This document shows, one piece after another, positions 46,512 to 54,900 of a DNA stretch of 64,000 nt. Both the position numbers and the translations under genes were made by a program. The stretch covers positions 27,262,501 through 27,326,500 of the forward strand of contig NC_080577.1 in the NCBI RefSeq assembly GCF_029962835.1. The letters are read 5' to 3'. Source of the DNA: Magnolia sinica (Eukaryota; Streptophyta; Magnoliopsida; Magnoliales; Magnoliaceae). Positions within the stretch are counted from its first letter, which is position 1; every line of letters starts with the position of its first letter. The notes under the pieces were generated by a model. It made no database searches, was not told the DNA's origin, and saw only the letters and a program-made list of their open reading frames with translations.

Positions 46512-48246
46512 ATCTAATTTCTTCCCTATAGGAATGCCAGAGATTACACTTTGATTTACCACAAGCAAACGAATTAGTAGCATGTTATCAAACCAGATAT
46601 TCAGGCATCAAATCTGGTTTATTTTACGTTTTCAATTTGTACGAGTAGGTTGCATGATCACTGATTTAGACCATTGTTCTGACAGGCCCCACCATATTAG
46701 ACCACACCCAAAAATCCCCCCTAATGGGACAATCCTAACCTTCCTATTTATGGCTTGCAAACAGACAGTGAGAAGGCATTTTCCGCAATGGTCCACATTC
46801 AACTCAACAATCAGGGAGATATTTGGGGCAGGGTGTAACCATGTCAGTATCCAGTAGGCCGATGGTCTGGACTAGCGAACAATGGTCCCTACTTGTGAGG
46901 ACTGACAACTTGAGTATACTGTTCACATTCCCAAATCAAGGACCATATGACAAGGTTATTGGGGTTCTGCTGGCCGCCTAAATTTCTGACCCATCGTGGG
47001 ATTCAACTCTTGAGTGGAACTCGTAGCCTGTCAATTTATTCATTTTCTATTTTCTCAATTAGATATGTTAATTTTCCTAAGGAAAAACAGGACACTGGAG
47101 ATTCATGCTTTTGTAGAGTTCTATGATATGTGTGATGTGAACTCATTGTGGGTAAGGTTGGTCGTTTGTTTGCCAAACCAGGGAGCAGGGGCATTTGAAG
47201 TTGCAGCCAGACAGCATCTGGTCAACAATGTGAAGAAAACTGTTCAAGGGGTAAATATAACATGCTCTCACTGCACTTGCATATGCTTATAAGAAGAAGA
47301 AAAAGAAAAAGAAAATAAAAAAATAAATTGTAGAGCACCAAGCCTCAGAAAATTTACAGTGAGGCTCCCAATTCCGCATGTGTGTCCCTGTGTGGCAATT
47401 GCACTTGTGATCTGACAGGACCCACTGTACATGGATGATATCCCAAAAATATCCCAGTTTGAAAGATCCTAACCCTTTTGACTTGCGGTAAAATGCCCGA
47501 CTATTGGAGGGTAAGAATCTTCCAGCCTTTGAGATTTGTGGGTGCATCCTCCATTGAGGGCAGGGGCCGCAGGGCCCATCAGCTCAATGGTTTGCATCCT
47601 GTGTGTCACAAAGTATAGTACCTGAAAGTTTTTTTTTTTAAAAAAAATTAATTAATTAATTATTTAACTTTATGTTTATATTCTCATGAACTTGCCGGCA
47701 TGCGATAACAGCGAGCACAGCTTGGAGTGGAAGCTTTTGCCAATGCCCTTCTGGTTGTGCCCAAGACGCTAGCTGAGAACTCTGGCCTTGACACACAAGA
47801 TGTACTCATTGCGCTCACGGTAATTAAGATGGTTCTCTAGTTCTTTGAATAGTGTTCTCTGTACATTGGACCACTATGTGCCTTTTCCAAGGAGTGAGGA
47901 AATCGAACTCATCAGATCTATTTTTATGTTTGTATATTATATTCAGGGGGAGCATGACAAGGGGAACATTGTGGGATTGAACCATCACACGGGGGAGCCG
48001 ATAGACCCACAAATGGAGGGTATTTTCGATAACTATGCTGTGAAGCGCCAAATCATAAACTCTGGGTATGTAAAGAATCTATTTGCCTCTTTTTGGAATT
48101 CCTCTGACTAGTCTTCTTTCGATGCTGTTTCTGGAGTATTTCAAGTAAAGTGAGGTGTTTGTTTTGGCAGACCTGTTATTGCATCACAGCTGCTGCTAGT
48201 GGATGAAGTAATTCGTGCGGGTCGCAACATGCGGAAACCAACCTAG
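19506..48246 (+). CDS. CCT6: T-complex protein 1 subunit zeta (CCT6), 15 coding exons, 535 aa
   Basis: This gene encodes the zeta subunit of the cytosolic group II chaperonin TRiC/CCT, a hetero-oligomeric ATP-driven double ring that folds actin, tubulin and other proteins. I joined exons 19506-19639, 19740-19803, 20226-20361 (or 24661-24796), 29718-29869, 30021-30068, 31112-31204, 32972-33078, 40653-40767, 40855-40941, 41762-41966, 42128-42222, 47182-47250, 47712-47819, 47947-48065 and 48171-48246. All introns are GT-AG. The coding length is 1608 nt including the stop, which matches the usual plant CCT6 length of about 535 residues. Visible family signatures are NLGPKGT (exon 1), KDGNTLL (exon 2), GDGTT (exon 3), the IEDE acid patch (exon 11), GAGAFE (exon 12) and TLAENSGLD (exon 13). 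The protein ends in [10 protein letters not shown]. No internal stop was found. The anomaly is the tandem duplication that gives two copies of exon 3. Identification is by recognition of the family; exon borders are inferred from splice consensus and frame. Confidence 0.95.
19740..19803 (+). CDS. CCT6: CCT6 exon 2 (residues 45-66)
   Basis: Encodes [21 protein letters not shown]; the KDG motif contains the aspartate that takes part in Mg-ATP binding in group II chaperonins. The acceptor is tttggccag and the donor gtcagt. It ends in phase 0, so the next exon must start with a full codon; both copies of exon 3 satisfy this. Confidence 0.93.
20226..20361 (+). CDS. CCT6: CCT6 exon 3, copy A (residues 67-111 plus 1 nt)
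   Basis: Encodes [20 protein letters not shown] followed by [18 protein letters not shown] and SERCIDE. The GDGTT motif is the phosphate-binding loop of the ATPase site. The acceptor is ggttttgcag and the donor gttagt. Length is 136 nt, which is not a multiple of three. A second copy lies 4435 bp downstream and differs by one silent change (GGT here at 20291, GGC in copy B). Either copy alone keeps the frame. Which copy is used in mature transcripts cannot be told from the DNA. Confidence 0.9.
21178..23830 (-). mobile_element. RTE-like LINE relic, antisense, copy A
   Basis: On the minus strand the region reads as a decayed reverse transcriptase: [13 protein letters not shown] at about 22250-22190 corresponds to the plant LINE motif [18 protein letters not shown], and [19 protein letters not shown] near 21600 corresponds to the RT C-terminal part. 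At 21178-21230 the minus strand ends in tagttgggacaaggcttag, followed by a gatgacaatgatgag-type tail, typical of plant RTE 3' ends. Many stops and frameshifts make it dead. It sits in CCT6 intron 3 in opposite orientation. Clade assignment is from recalled motifs. Confidence 0.75.
21472..23178. repeat. 853-bp tandem duplication inside the RTE relic (copy A)
   Basis: Unit 1 is about 21472-22325 and unit 2 about 22326-23178, both starting gatgcatgca. Matching landmarks, such as the ATG of the 75-residue frame at 22034 and 22887, are 853 bp apart. The two units differ visibly more than the two 4435-bp copies do, so this duplication is older. The junction shares ctga. Confidence 0.85.
24661..24796 (+). 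CDS. CCT6: CCT6 exon 3, copy B (duplicate of exon 3)
   Basis: Exact positional duplicate of 20226-20361 at an offset of 4435 bp, with identical predicted peptide, the same acceptor (ggttttgcag) and the same donor (gttagt). If spliced after copy A, the reading frame shifts and meets TGA at 24714-24716 after 18 missense codons. It must therefore be mutually exclusive with copy A in any functional transcript. It could be the used exon, a silent spare, or a poison exon. Confidence 0.88.
25613..28265 (-). mobile_element. RTE-like LINE relic, antisense, copy B
   Basis: Duplicate of the relic at 21178-23830, carried along in the 4435-bp duplication and not an independent insertion: its flanks are duplicated at the same offset. 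It has the same decayed RT motifs and the same 3' end. Confidence 0.75.
25907..27613. repeat. 853-bp tandem duplication inside the RTE relic (copy B)
   Basis: Same structure as 21472-23178, shifted by 4435 bp. Landmarks at 26469 and 27322 are 853 bp apart. The element is therefore present four times in direct orientation within CCT6 intron 3. Confidence 0.85.
28850..29330 (+). mobile_element. LINE 3' relics in CCT6 intron 3
   Basis: At about 29105-29140 the plus strand reads gctgaccccaaatagctggg, resembling a plant RTE 3' end. At 29178-29220 it reads [16 protein letters not shown], which is the C-terminal motif of the RNase H domain found at the end of plant LINE ORF2. The region ends near an aataaaatg signal at 29287. 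This looks like two short LINE fragments side by side. No intact frame. Confidence 0.55.
29718..29869 (+). CDS. CCT6: CCT6 exon 4 (residues 112-162)
   Basis: Starts in phase 1 with GG completing the glycine of DEG, then [20 protein letters not shown]. It ends ARTTLRTK with donor gtttca. If exon 3 were skipped altogether, this exon would be read out of frame and stop at TAG 29802-29804, so one copy of exon 3 is required. Confidence 0.92.
29870..30020 (+). other. CCT6 intron 4, short
   Basis: A 151-nt intron with a T-rich stretch (29940-29975) before the acceptor. Nothing else is seen. Confidence 0.7.
30021..30068 (+). CDS. CCT6: CCT6 exon 5 (residues 163-178)
   Basis: A 48-nt exon encoding [16 protein letters not shown], with acceptor ttctgtgcag and donor gtgaga, phase 0 on both sides. 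From memory of the family the last residue is usually alanine (VVNAVLCI); here it is glycine, a mild substitution. Confidence 0.9.
31112..31204 (+). CDS. CCT6: CCT6 exon 6 (residues 179-209)
   Basis: Encodes [20 protein letters not shown] followed by [11 protein letters not shown], the start of the apical domain region. Acceptor gaacag, donor gtatgc, phase 0 on both sides. Confidence 0.92.
31506..31858. mobile_element. TAACGG-rich MITE, copy 1 (intron 6)
   Basis: Starts aaggtattccataacagtaa and ends tttatggcacaccatg; the reverse complement of the end (catggtgtgccataaaggcc) partly matches the start, so these are imperfect terminal inverted repeats. The body is full of gtaacgg / ccgttac words on both strands and holds a (CT)n run at 31585-31612. 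Related copies lie at 44201-44951 and 58009-58297. The flanking target repeat is imperfect here (tgacagtcc / tgtgacacc). Confidence 0.7.
31916..32374. mobile_element. CAGTGTTC-ended MITE with atcg-rich body (intron 6)
   Basis: Begins cagtgttcgaagtatcgac and ends with the complement of cagtgttcaaattgttaac, giving an 8-bp perfect terminal repeat that continues imperfectly. The 459-bp body holds gatatcg-like words. The CAGTG ends suggest a hAT-like origin, but I could not find a matching 8-bp target duplication. Confidence 0.55.
32400..32720. repeat. Gatatcg / gatacattg repeat field (intron 6)
   Basis: Repeats of ggcaatatcgatacattg, tggtgatatc and gatacttggcaatacatgg occur with short spacing. 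It resembles the body of the CAGTGTTC-type MITE next to it and the fields at 38529-39509 and 50000-50290. Probably a decayed second copy. Confidence 0.45.
32972..33078 (+). CDS. CCT6: CCT6 exon 7 (residues 210-244 plus 2 nt)
   Basis: Encodes [20 protein letters not shown] followed by [15 protein letters not shown]. It ends with AG of a serine codon, completed by T at the start of exon 8. It is followed by a 7.6-kb intron that holds a rearranged LINE and two inserted MITE-like elements. Confidence 0.92.
33380..36300 (-). pseudogene. LINE ORF1 relic, antisense to CCT6 (intron 7)
   Basis: The best minus-strand frame is 36212-35553 (219 residues). Its C-terminal third ([19 protein letters not shown], then [22 protein letters not shown]) resembles the RRM-like domain of plant LINE ORF1 proteins. 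Serine/proline-rich frames follow at 35332-34997 and 34413-34066. Frames are broken throughout and a 107-bp tandem duplication lies inside the RRM part. It faces away from the ORF2 part at 36310-40357, so it is either an inverted 5' piece of the same insertion or a separate element. Confidence 0.6.
35453..35666. repeat. 107-bp tandem duplication in the LINE ORF1 relic
   Basis: Unit 1 (35453-35559) and unit 2 (35560-35666) both start tgaccattgagacct and run through the RRM-like coding stretch, ending near tcacttgcggaatcacc / tcacttgtggaatcacc. 107 is not a multiple of three, so the duplication shifts the frame. Confidence 0.8.
37274..37968. mobile_element. MULE-like MITE with self-complementary gcatatgcgatcg arrays
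   Basis: Inserted in the LINE ORF2 relic, whose sequence resumes on the other side. The flanks carry a 9-bp near-perfect direct repeat (tatcttcgc at 37265-37273, gatcttcgc at 37969-37977), as expected for Mutator-type insertion. The ends are cgatgttgtcg and the complement of attgttgtcat. Each end holds an array of gcatatgcgat words that are self-complementary; the middle is AT-rich with a long (GA)n tract. No coding frame. Superfamily is inferred from the target repeat length. Confidence 0.7.
37605..37661. repeat. (GA)n microsatellite
   Basis: About 28 GA units inside the MITE at 37274-37968. Confidence 0.95.
38529..39509. mobile_element. CAGTGTTT-ended element with gatatcg-rich ends
   Basis: Begins cagtgtttgaaatatcggta and ends with the complement of caatgttttaaataccaac, so the terminal inverted repeats share about 11 of 14 bases. 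It interrupts the zf-RVT part of the LINE. The body shares aatttttcaatgaaacttca with 60090-60120, and a tttcctttgtatagggtcct segment with 63210-63230, so this family is dispersed. No target repeat was convincing. Confidence 0.6.
40653..40767 (+). CDS. CCT6: CCT6 exon 8 (residues 245-283)
   Basis: Encodes [19 protein letters not shown] followed by [20 protein letters not shown], part of the apical substrate-binding domain. Acceptor tttcag, donor gtaaag. The next intron is only 87 nt. Confidence 0.92.
40855..40941 (+). CDS. CCT6: CCT6 exon 9 (residues 284-312)
   Basis: Encodes [20 protein letters not shown] followed by SLDLLARAG. Acceptor tatgcag; the donor is the gt at 40942-40943, chosen because it keeps GGG in frame with the ATA of exon 10. 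Confidence 0.9.
41762..41966 (+). CDS. CCT6: CCT6 exon 10 (residues 313-380 plus 1 nt)
   Basis: The largest exon, encoding [20 protein letters not shown], then [20 protein letters not shown], through [20 protein letters not shown] to TILIK. It covers the end of the apical domain and the return into the intermediate domain. It ends with one G of the glycine in IKGPND. Confidence 0.92.
42128..42222 (+). CDS. CCT6: CCT6 exon 11 (residues 381-412)
   Basis: Encodes [20 protein letters not shown] followed by [12 protein letters not shown]. The aspartate of IEDE aligns with the catalytic aspartate that activates water in group II chaperonins. It is followed by a 5-kb intron with an antisense LINE split by a MITE. 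Confidence 0.92.
43613..43848. repeat. 118-bp tandem duplication in the antisense LINE
   Basis: Two units starting gaaggggcttgagagagg at 43613 and 43731, nearly identical through gaaccaactaccctcatcag. A further, shorter duplication of cgaaggaagggaaggctgag occurs at about 43290 and 43486. Confidence 0.85.
44201..44951. mobile_element. TAACGG-rich MITE, copy 2 (inside the LINE)
   Basis: Starts caaggtatttcgtttcagt; the complement of its end reads aaggtgttccgtatctgtta, so about 15 of the first 20 bases match. A 9-bp target repeat with one mismatch flanks it (gcttgggag 44192-44200, gctttggag 44952-44960). The ends hold gccataacggtcacc and gtaacagatacgg words; the core is AT-rich. The host LINE frame can be followed on both sides. 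The 9-bp target repeat favours a Mutator-like origin. Confidence 0.75.
45755..46172. mobile_element. Fold-back element of about 418 bp (intron 11)
   Basis: The left arm gtggggcccactgtgatga... through ccgtctgttttgctacatca is mirrored by the right arm, whose complement begins gtggccccacctcgatata and reads through ccatccattttgctaactca. The element is an imperfect hairpin along nearly its whole length, including the mirrored pair gtgggccacaccacag / gtagtgtggtcc. It is non-coding. The same family occurs at 955-1517, 5258-5820 and at the end of the window. Confidence 0.7.
46474..46512. repeat. (CT)n(AT)n microsatellite
   Basis: About nine CT units followed by ten AT units in CCT6 intron 11. Confidence 0.95.
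47182..47250 (+). CDS. CCT6: CCT6 exon 12 (residues 413-435)
   Basis: Encodes [19 protein letters not shown] then TVQG. The GAGAFE stretch is the conserved glycine-rich ATP-site segment of the returning equatorial domain. Acceptor aaaccag, donor gtaaat. Confidence 0.92.
47712..47819 (+). CDS. CCT6: CCT6 exon 13 (residues 436-471)
   Basis: Encodes [20 protein letters not shown] followed by [25 protein letters not shown] is the conserved equatorial motif of TCP-1 proteins. Acceptor gataacag, donor gtaatt. Confidence 0.92.
47947..48065 (+). CDS. CCT6: CCT6 exon 14 (residues 472-510 plus 2 nt)
   Basis: Encodes [20 protein letters not shown] followed by [19 protein letters not shown]. It ends with GG of a glycine codon finished by the A at the start of exon 15. 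Acceptor atattcag, donor gtatgt. Confidence 0.92.
48171..48246 (+). CDS. CCT6: CCT6 exon 15 (residues 511-535 and stop)
   Basis: Encodes [20 protein letters not shown] followed by RKPT and TAG at 48244-48246. The C-terminal tail matches the plant CCT6 ending. The 3' untranslated region probably runs to about 48500, where an A-rich run begins; no polyadenylation signal is unambiguous. Confidence 0.93.
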
Positions 48247-48320
48247 GCATCTCAGATGTAGTTAAGGTTAGATCATGTGTGTTTTGGTAAAGAGAAGCAT
48301 GATTTTGTTTCGGGAATTTA

Positions 48321-48340
48321 CAGCTACATATATGTAGCTG
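48321..48340. repeat. 20-bp perfect palindrome in the presumed CCT6 3' UTR
   Basis: cagctacatatatgtagctg is identical to its own reverse complement. It lies 75 bases after the stop codon of CCT6 and would form a hairpin only as an extruded or loopless stem in RNA. Its function is unknown. A related half (gctgtacagctacatacatg) occurs at about 45350 in intron 11. Confidence 0.7.
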
Positions 48341-48519
48341 CGGGGGAGCTGTGTGGCTGTGGTTATTTGTTTCAGTGGGATTTGGACGAGGGTTGTTTAG
48401 AGATACAGCAAGGATATTGATGTTGATTCTCTCTCATCTCTTAAAATTTGGGGGAGTTGGGCTTTAATCATGCATGTTGTATGAGTTGAATTTTGTTTCC
48501 GTTTAAAAAAAAGAAAAAG

Positions 48520-49120
48520 GTTAGAGCATGTGGTTTTGATGAGGATCTCTATTGGACCTCCCTTAGGCAGTAGGACCAAGCAGGATGCTTTTCCACCCCA
48601 GATCAACATTGAAGATGGCATGCTAGGGATATTGATTTGAGGTTGAGAGGAATGTTACATCCTGCCCCAATCTCCCATATTGGACGTTCCTAGCCAGCCA
48701 ATTGCAGGGCCCACCTTTTTATCTTGAACATAAGACCTGCAACTATCAACATTACTGCAACTATAACTGCCACTATTGCTCCAACTATTGAATGTTTTTA
48801 TCCGTAGCATTTATAATGGGGTCTTCACTTCCACTGGTATCAGCCAAACTGTCCATTGATTTACTTAGCCCACACTTGTGTTATCACTCCTTTTTAGACA
48901 ACATCGAATTGAACCACCATTTTTCCATAGAGGCTGCCTCCTATTTGAAAATACAATAGATGCGAATGGTCATTTGATGGTGTTTTTTCTAATTGAACTA
49001 TCTATTTGGCATGCTGCCAATTGTAGGGTTAGGATTGTCCAGTCGGAGAAGTGGTCTGTTTACATCAGTCCACACATTCTGGATCGTGCCATGGTCTGCA
49101 GCTGTGTAGGCTTAACATGG
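48520..49120. other. 3' flank of CCT6
   Basis: Short frames only; no family recognised. A scattered count of actgcaactataactgccac-like words is seen at 48750-48790. Confidence 0.4.
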
Positions 49121-50290
49121 TTCATAACATTCATAACTATTGTAACTATGTTCAAATTGAATTCATAACATTTATAAATATAAGAAGACGTATGAACACA
49201 GCCAATTTATTCAAAAGCAAAAATAAAAATATTTTTTATTGTTAAAATTTGACCAAACAAATCAGTAGATCAAGCTACATGCATGCTTGATTTCACGTTT
49301 GGAGTGTAATATTGCAAGCATTTTGGGAGAAATTGGATAAATTTCAAAATTTTTTCAATTCTCCCCAAATTAGGCCACCTATACTCATATTTGGAAAATA
49401 AAGTATATGTGGTGATCATTCCATCGAACTCCTAAATAGTTTCAAATTGCACTCAATTAGTCGCTAGTTAAAGGGAAATTTTGAAATAATAATAATAATA
49501 ATTTAATAAACTTTATTATTTTTTAATTAAAAAATAATTTTTATTTTTCTAAATTTGAAAAAAAAAGAAAAGAAATAAAAAAAAAAGTTAACAAATCAGT
49601 AGATCAGGTCTCATACATGCTTGATGCCATGTTTGGAGAGCAACATAGCAAGTAATTCGGAAGAAATTGAGAAATTTACAAAATTTTCCAAATCAAAGTC
49701 ACATACTCAAATATCAAAATAGAGGTTTAATTCACTAATTTTCCATGCAAAACATGAAGAATTAAGGATTCCATTTTTATGATTAAAAAATGATCAAAAT
49801 GAAAAATTACTTGGCGAATAAGAAACAATTTAAAATGCAAGAAAATCTCGATTCTGATTTTGAATGTTGGTTTTTCTTCTAAATTCAATCAAATGATGGG
49901 TTGAAATATACCCTCTAACAGATTAATAGAGAGAAATCTGAAGGAAAAAAAATAAAATCAATTTTTGGAGTTTTTGAAAAGGGTTGCATGTGTTTCCTAT
50001 GAAGTATTGACGATATATGTTGACATCGATAGATATCATCGATACATTGTAAAAACGTTTACAAAAAAAGTCAATATCGCTGATACATATCGGTACTTTC
50101 TGATATCTTATGATATTATCGCCGATATTAAGGAATCCAGGCTTTTTTTTTTTTGTTATTACTCATCAACGATTACATAATGCTGACATACATTATCGAT
50201 AATATTGGCCGATATTATCATTAATGCTGACATACATTATCGATAATATTGGCCGATATTATCATTATTGCAAACTCCGATTGCTATTGC
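49120..50290. mobile_element. AT-rich member of the gatatcg repeat family
   Basis: Shares the ttcaaattgaattcataac and agcatgcttgatttca segments with the element at 38529-39509, and near its right end (49995-50270) has gacatcgatagatatcatcg and gataatattggccgatatta words. Borders cannot be placed. Confidence 0.5.
50181..50268. repeat. 44-bp tandem repeat, two units
   Basis: tgctgacatacattatcgat at 50181 and 50225; the units are identical through gatattatcatta and contain the self-complementary words tatcgata and ggcc. Confidence 0.9.
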
Positions 50291-51940
50291 TATGATAACA
50301 TTACATGAATGAGTCATGGTTGAGATAGGGGGATTACGCTGTGCTCTATGGTTCTGATGACATTACATTAATTGAGTCATGGTTAAGATAGGGGCTCAAT
50401 TACAATTACAGGTATACAGGTCCTCAACCTGAAGCTTTGCTCCACCGAGCCACTGAGCCCATGCATGTCCCAATTAATGTTCTGGGCTGGAAATCTGCTC
50501 AATGTAAAATCACATCATAGAAGGCCCTGGCAGGGATGGCTAATGCCTCAAAAATCAGTCCTACTAGACAATCATATCCATCTGATCTGTGGCCATTAGA
50601 GTCATGGTAGAAAATGAAAACAGTTAACAGGTCATGTCTGCAGTGGGATAAACTTCTGAAAAAGGAATGGATAGGATTGTTTCTTAAACATAAGCCATCA
50701 TCTTCGTGCCAATATAAGGATGGAGCTGACTGATATATCACCCTGCCATGTTTCCTGTGTTGAGATTTCTCTACCATGTCATGCATCTTGGGGAGGCCCC
50801 CCTTTGGTCCATTCCAAGTTTTAAAACAGCTTACGTTGTTATTTACGGAATTCAAAGACTCTCATTTGCTGCAAAGATAAACCTGTTGAAGAACGTTCGA
50901 GGCATGGTTCATCACAAAAAACACCCATCTTCCGAAATTTACAGAGTTTTAAAGCAATTATTCAAGTTTTTTGGAGTTTAAAACGGAGTTTTCCCAACTA
51001 TGCTCCGAAATAACATCATGGGCACATTTTGGCAAAACTATTTCCAGTCCTGTGAAATGGACAGCTAAAACAAATTTGAGTGGTCCGAATTCAATGGCTG
51101 AAACCAACAGACATCATCCAATCAGTGTGATATTCAAAAGCTATGCTCAATCCCCAATTGGGGTCCATGATTTTGGCAGTCCTGATTGATCTGCATGAAT
51201 GCCACCATTTGATTGGTTGATGAGTAGCCATAACAAATTGGTTTGTGCCTATGGAATGGAGTGTACAGTCCAATGTTCTATAATCCCTTAGGAATCCTGG
51301 TGAAAACCTTTTCGGAGTCCTAAGAAAATTTTTTCCCAGCAAACAAACACGAAATTCAGAAAGCTCATGACCTGCCGTATGCCCATATGCAATAACTGGA
51401 TCCTCAGCTCATTATTATCCCAATAATTTCCAAACGGCCAACATAAAACCCATAATAAAATGTTAAAATTACCCTTCAATCACTGGCAATTCAGTTGCAT
51501 TAACTTTCATCTAGCACATGCTACTAATTCAATAGCAACATATCTCAGCCATAGTATCGTATCCAGAAACATATGATTTGGAATCAAATTTACAACAATG
51601 GAATAACATCGATTCAATTTATGATGGCCAACCAAATGTCCCTGAAATGGCATTTGCTACCTATGGGCTTGTTGCAGTTGGAAGACTCGTTCCTTTCATG
51701 CTCAATCCAGCTTCACATTAGAGTACAGAAGGGTGTCTCTTGTGAGGGGCATATTGAGTAGATAGTAGATCTGTGAAACCAAAGCAACCAAAATAATCAG
51801 TACTCAGTGGAACCCTCAAGTTCAGAATATAATCATCCTTCTAATAAGGAGAATCCAGAAACAAAGATTAACACATCCACATGCAAGGCAACTATGAAAA
51901 ATATATAGTTGTTCATGTGAACATTTATACTTTGATTTCT
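50291..51940. other. Intergenic region, nothing recognised
   Basis: Several short frames on both strands (up to 118 residues at 50855-50499, minus) but no family motifs, no start context and no splice pattern that I trust. Confidence 0.4.
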
Positions 51941-51941
51941 A

Positions 51942-54900
51942 TTTTATTTTTTTGTTCTTTTGAAAAGATGATGAAATTCATTAAAACCAAAAGGCAAGCA
52001 CCACAAACACAGGCAACATGAGACCCTCACATTAACCAACCCAACGTGGGTAGCAACAAGCACACCAAAAAAAAAAAAAAAACTACAAAAAAGCAGCAGA
52101 ATATAAACTGCACCAAAACTAAATCAGCCAAAAATAATAGACTCCCAATCCCTTTTAAGCTTCCTGAGATGGACAAATCTCTCTCGATCTTGAGAGTGAT
52201 AGAGAGGGCGACACTTCGCCATGGAATATTCTAGCATTTCTCTGTCCAAATCCCTGACAAATTTGCAGAGGGCCTAATTTCCAAATGAGTTTAACATCCT
52301 TGGAAAATGGACCAACCGTTCAACCTGCGATAACCACGGGAACAGATCTGTTAATCACCCCCACTAGATTCCAAGCGGTGCCAAAAACAGTCCCATACTA
52401 TCCACACAACTGGGCAATGCAAGAAGAGTCGGATCTCTGGATTCTTAAGCGTTCCTACACATGGCGCATCTATTTGGGATTGCCAAATTCCTCTTCTATG
52501 AAGTGTCCATGGTGAGGACTTGACATTCAGTGACTCACATGACTGCCTGTACTCTGGAAGGGATGAGAACTCTCCGTACATTAAGCATAACGATACCAAG
52601 CTCCACCATTATCACACAACTTCACCATCAACGATTTGGAAGAGAATATCACCAGATGACCACTTTCAAACCTTTTTATCCTCATTTTATGGATCCAGGT
52701 TAGCAGCATGGAGGGCCTCCAAAAGGGCAGCATAGCCGCCCATCTCAGCCTCAAATAAATTATGCCTCGAGCCCACATTCCACACCACAGCAGCCCCAAC
52801 CACTTCGAGACAATTGCTGACCGTAGCCTCTTTATTCAAGCATTTCAGAAATACCAAAGCGGGATAGGAAGTCATCAATGGAACCTCCCCAATCCATATA
52901 TCTTTCCAAAATTGGATCCAGTTGTCGCTACCCACCACAAACCCCGTCCCTTCCACGAATAACTGATACACTTTGCCCGGAAAAGAGTGGTCATTAGGCC
53001 CGGAATTTTTTCCTATCAAGTCTATTGCTTTCACACCTTAGATCCTCCAGTCTTCAAGTTCCCTAGTAACCAACCCCCAAATCCTGAGCTAGCCCCTAGC
53101 TCTTCTCAAAACCTCTACCACCATTTCTCGATAAGGGACCATTTCTTTTCTCTCAACTTCACAACCACAACCTCGTTCCTTCTTAGGGCCTTCCTCTTTG
53201 CCTACCCACAAAAATCCCCCTGAATTTCTCAATTCTATTTGCAATACATACAAGCATCTTGAAAAGAGAGAGGTAGCAGACCAAAAAAAAATAAAAAATC
53301 GAAACCCAGATTTCATAAGGGTAATTCTGCTGCCAAGCCATATATAGGACTTCTTCCACTTGGCAAGCCTCTTCTCCAATGTCTCCACAACTAGGTCACA
53401 AAAGGCCCCCCTTTTTTTGGAGGATGTCCCAAAAGGTGTTAGCACTCAGGTTACCACCAATCGAGAGCCCCAAGTACTTCATTCACCACCTTGCAGCCCA
53501 AAACATCGGCTAAGGAATATACGGCTTCTTCAGTTACTACCCTTGAAATGGCACTTTTTCTCATTCACCCTCAACACTGAAGCACACCTTTCACCACAGA
53601 AAGTGATAGAACAAAGCCTCACATAAAATGATCGTGTCATCCACGAACTGTAGATGGAAAATCAATTACTCCTCACGACCAATTCCAAAACTGCTAAGGA
53701 CCCCACTTCCACCACCTTTGACCTCAAAAGACTCAAACTCTGAGCCATATCAGTAAACCAAAGGAGAGATGAGGGATCATCTTTGCGCAATCCCCTCGTG
53801 CTTCAGAAAAAACAACCAGTCAGTATCCCTTTCCAACCAAATGGCTTGGTCAACATGCGGGCTTCTACATTAGTACTGCCCAACCTTGGCCTTGCCAAGT
53901 CTTCCTTTGAACAGAGATTACTGTAGAAATCTGCTAATGAATCTTTAATCTGGTTGGGCTCCTCCAACAAGATATTCTGGGTTTTAATCTTGTGAATGTA
54001 ATTTTTTCTCCTCCTGTTAGCTATCATGTGGAAGAAAGAGGTTTTTTGTCTCCCTTCTTCAACCGGGTAGGCTCTAGACTTTAGCCTTCAAGAAGCCTCC
54101 TCTCTTTGAAGAATCCCTTGATACCTGAATTTGAGAAACTCTCTTTTCATCTATTTTGAACTGTCCAGCTGGCCCACTTCTTCCTCCCTATCTAGAATGC
54201 CAATATTTCCCAAAAACTTCTTTCTTTCTTTTTTTAAGCCCATCTAAACCAAATTTAACCTTGATCCACCCTTTCAATTTAACCTAGATGTGCTGCAACT
54301 TTTTCAACAGCTCATAGCCAGCCCACCCTCCATTTTGCATTCATTCCATCACGCTGCAATCAGCTCATGAAAACCTTAAGTCTCAAACTACCAATGCATG
54401 AATTGAAATGGGATCCAGCCGGAGGACATAATGGGGGATTCAAGGAAAATGGGGGTATGATTCAACACCGACCACGGAAAACACCAATTGCACTATGCCA
54501 GGATCGATAATGAGTTTCCCAATCCACTGTAATCAGTAATCTATCCAATCATGTCAACCTCCCGCCTCTAAGACGAAGATCCACAAGGCTATTTAAAGCA
54601 ACAAAACTAGCAAATTTCCGCATCGAAGTCAATAGTCCTACACTCCTACCCCCAAGCTTCTCATATCCCAATCGAATGGTGTTGAAATCACCTCCCGGAC
54701 ACTAGGGAAGGTTGTTCCTGTTGTTGATGTCGGATGATTCTTGCCAAAAATTGTTCCTTAACCTGGGATCACTAGAGCCATGCATCGATGACAACACACA
54801 TTTGAAAGCATCTCCCACAGCATGGAAAACCGATGACAAAGAGAAGACTCCACATTGGTCATCTTCAACACACTGTATCTTGATTCCACAATATGATAAT

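Noticed and set aside
50499-50855. 118-residue minus-strand frame as a gene
   Set aside because: No recognisable domain, no start or splice context, and the plus strand is equally open; left unannotated as a gene.
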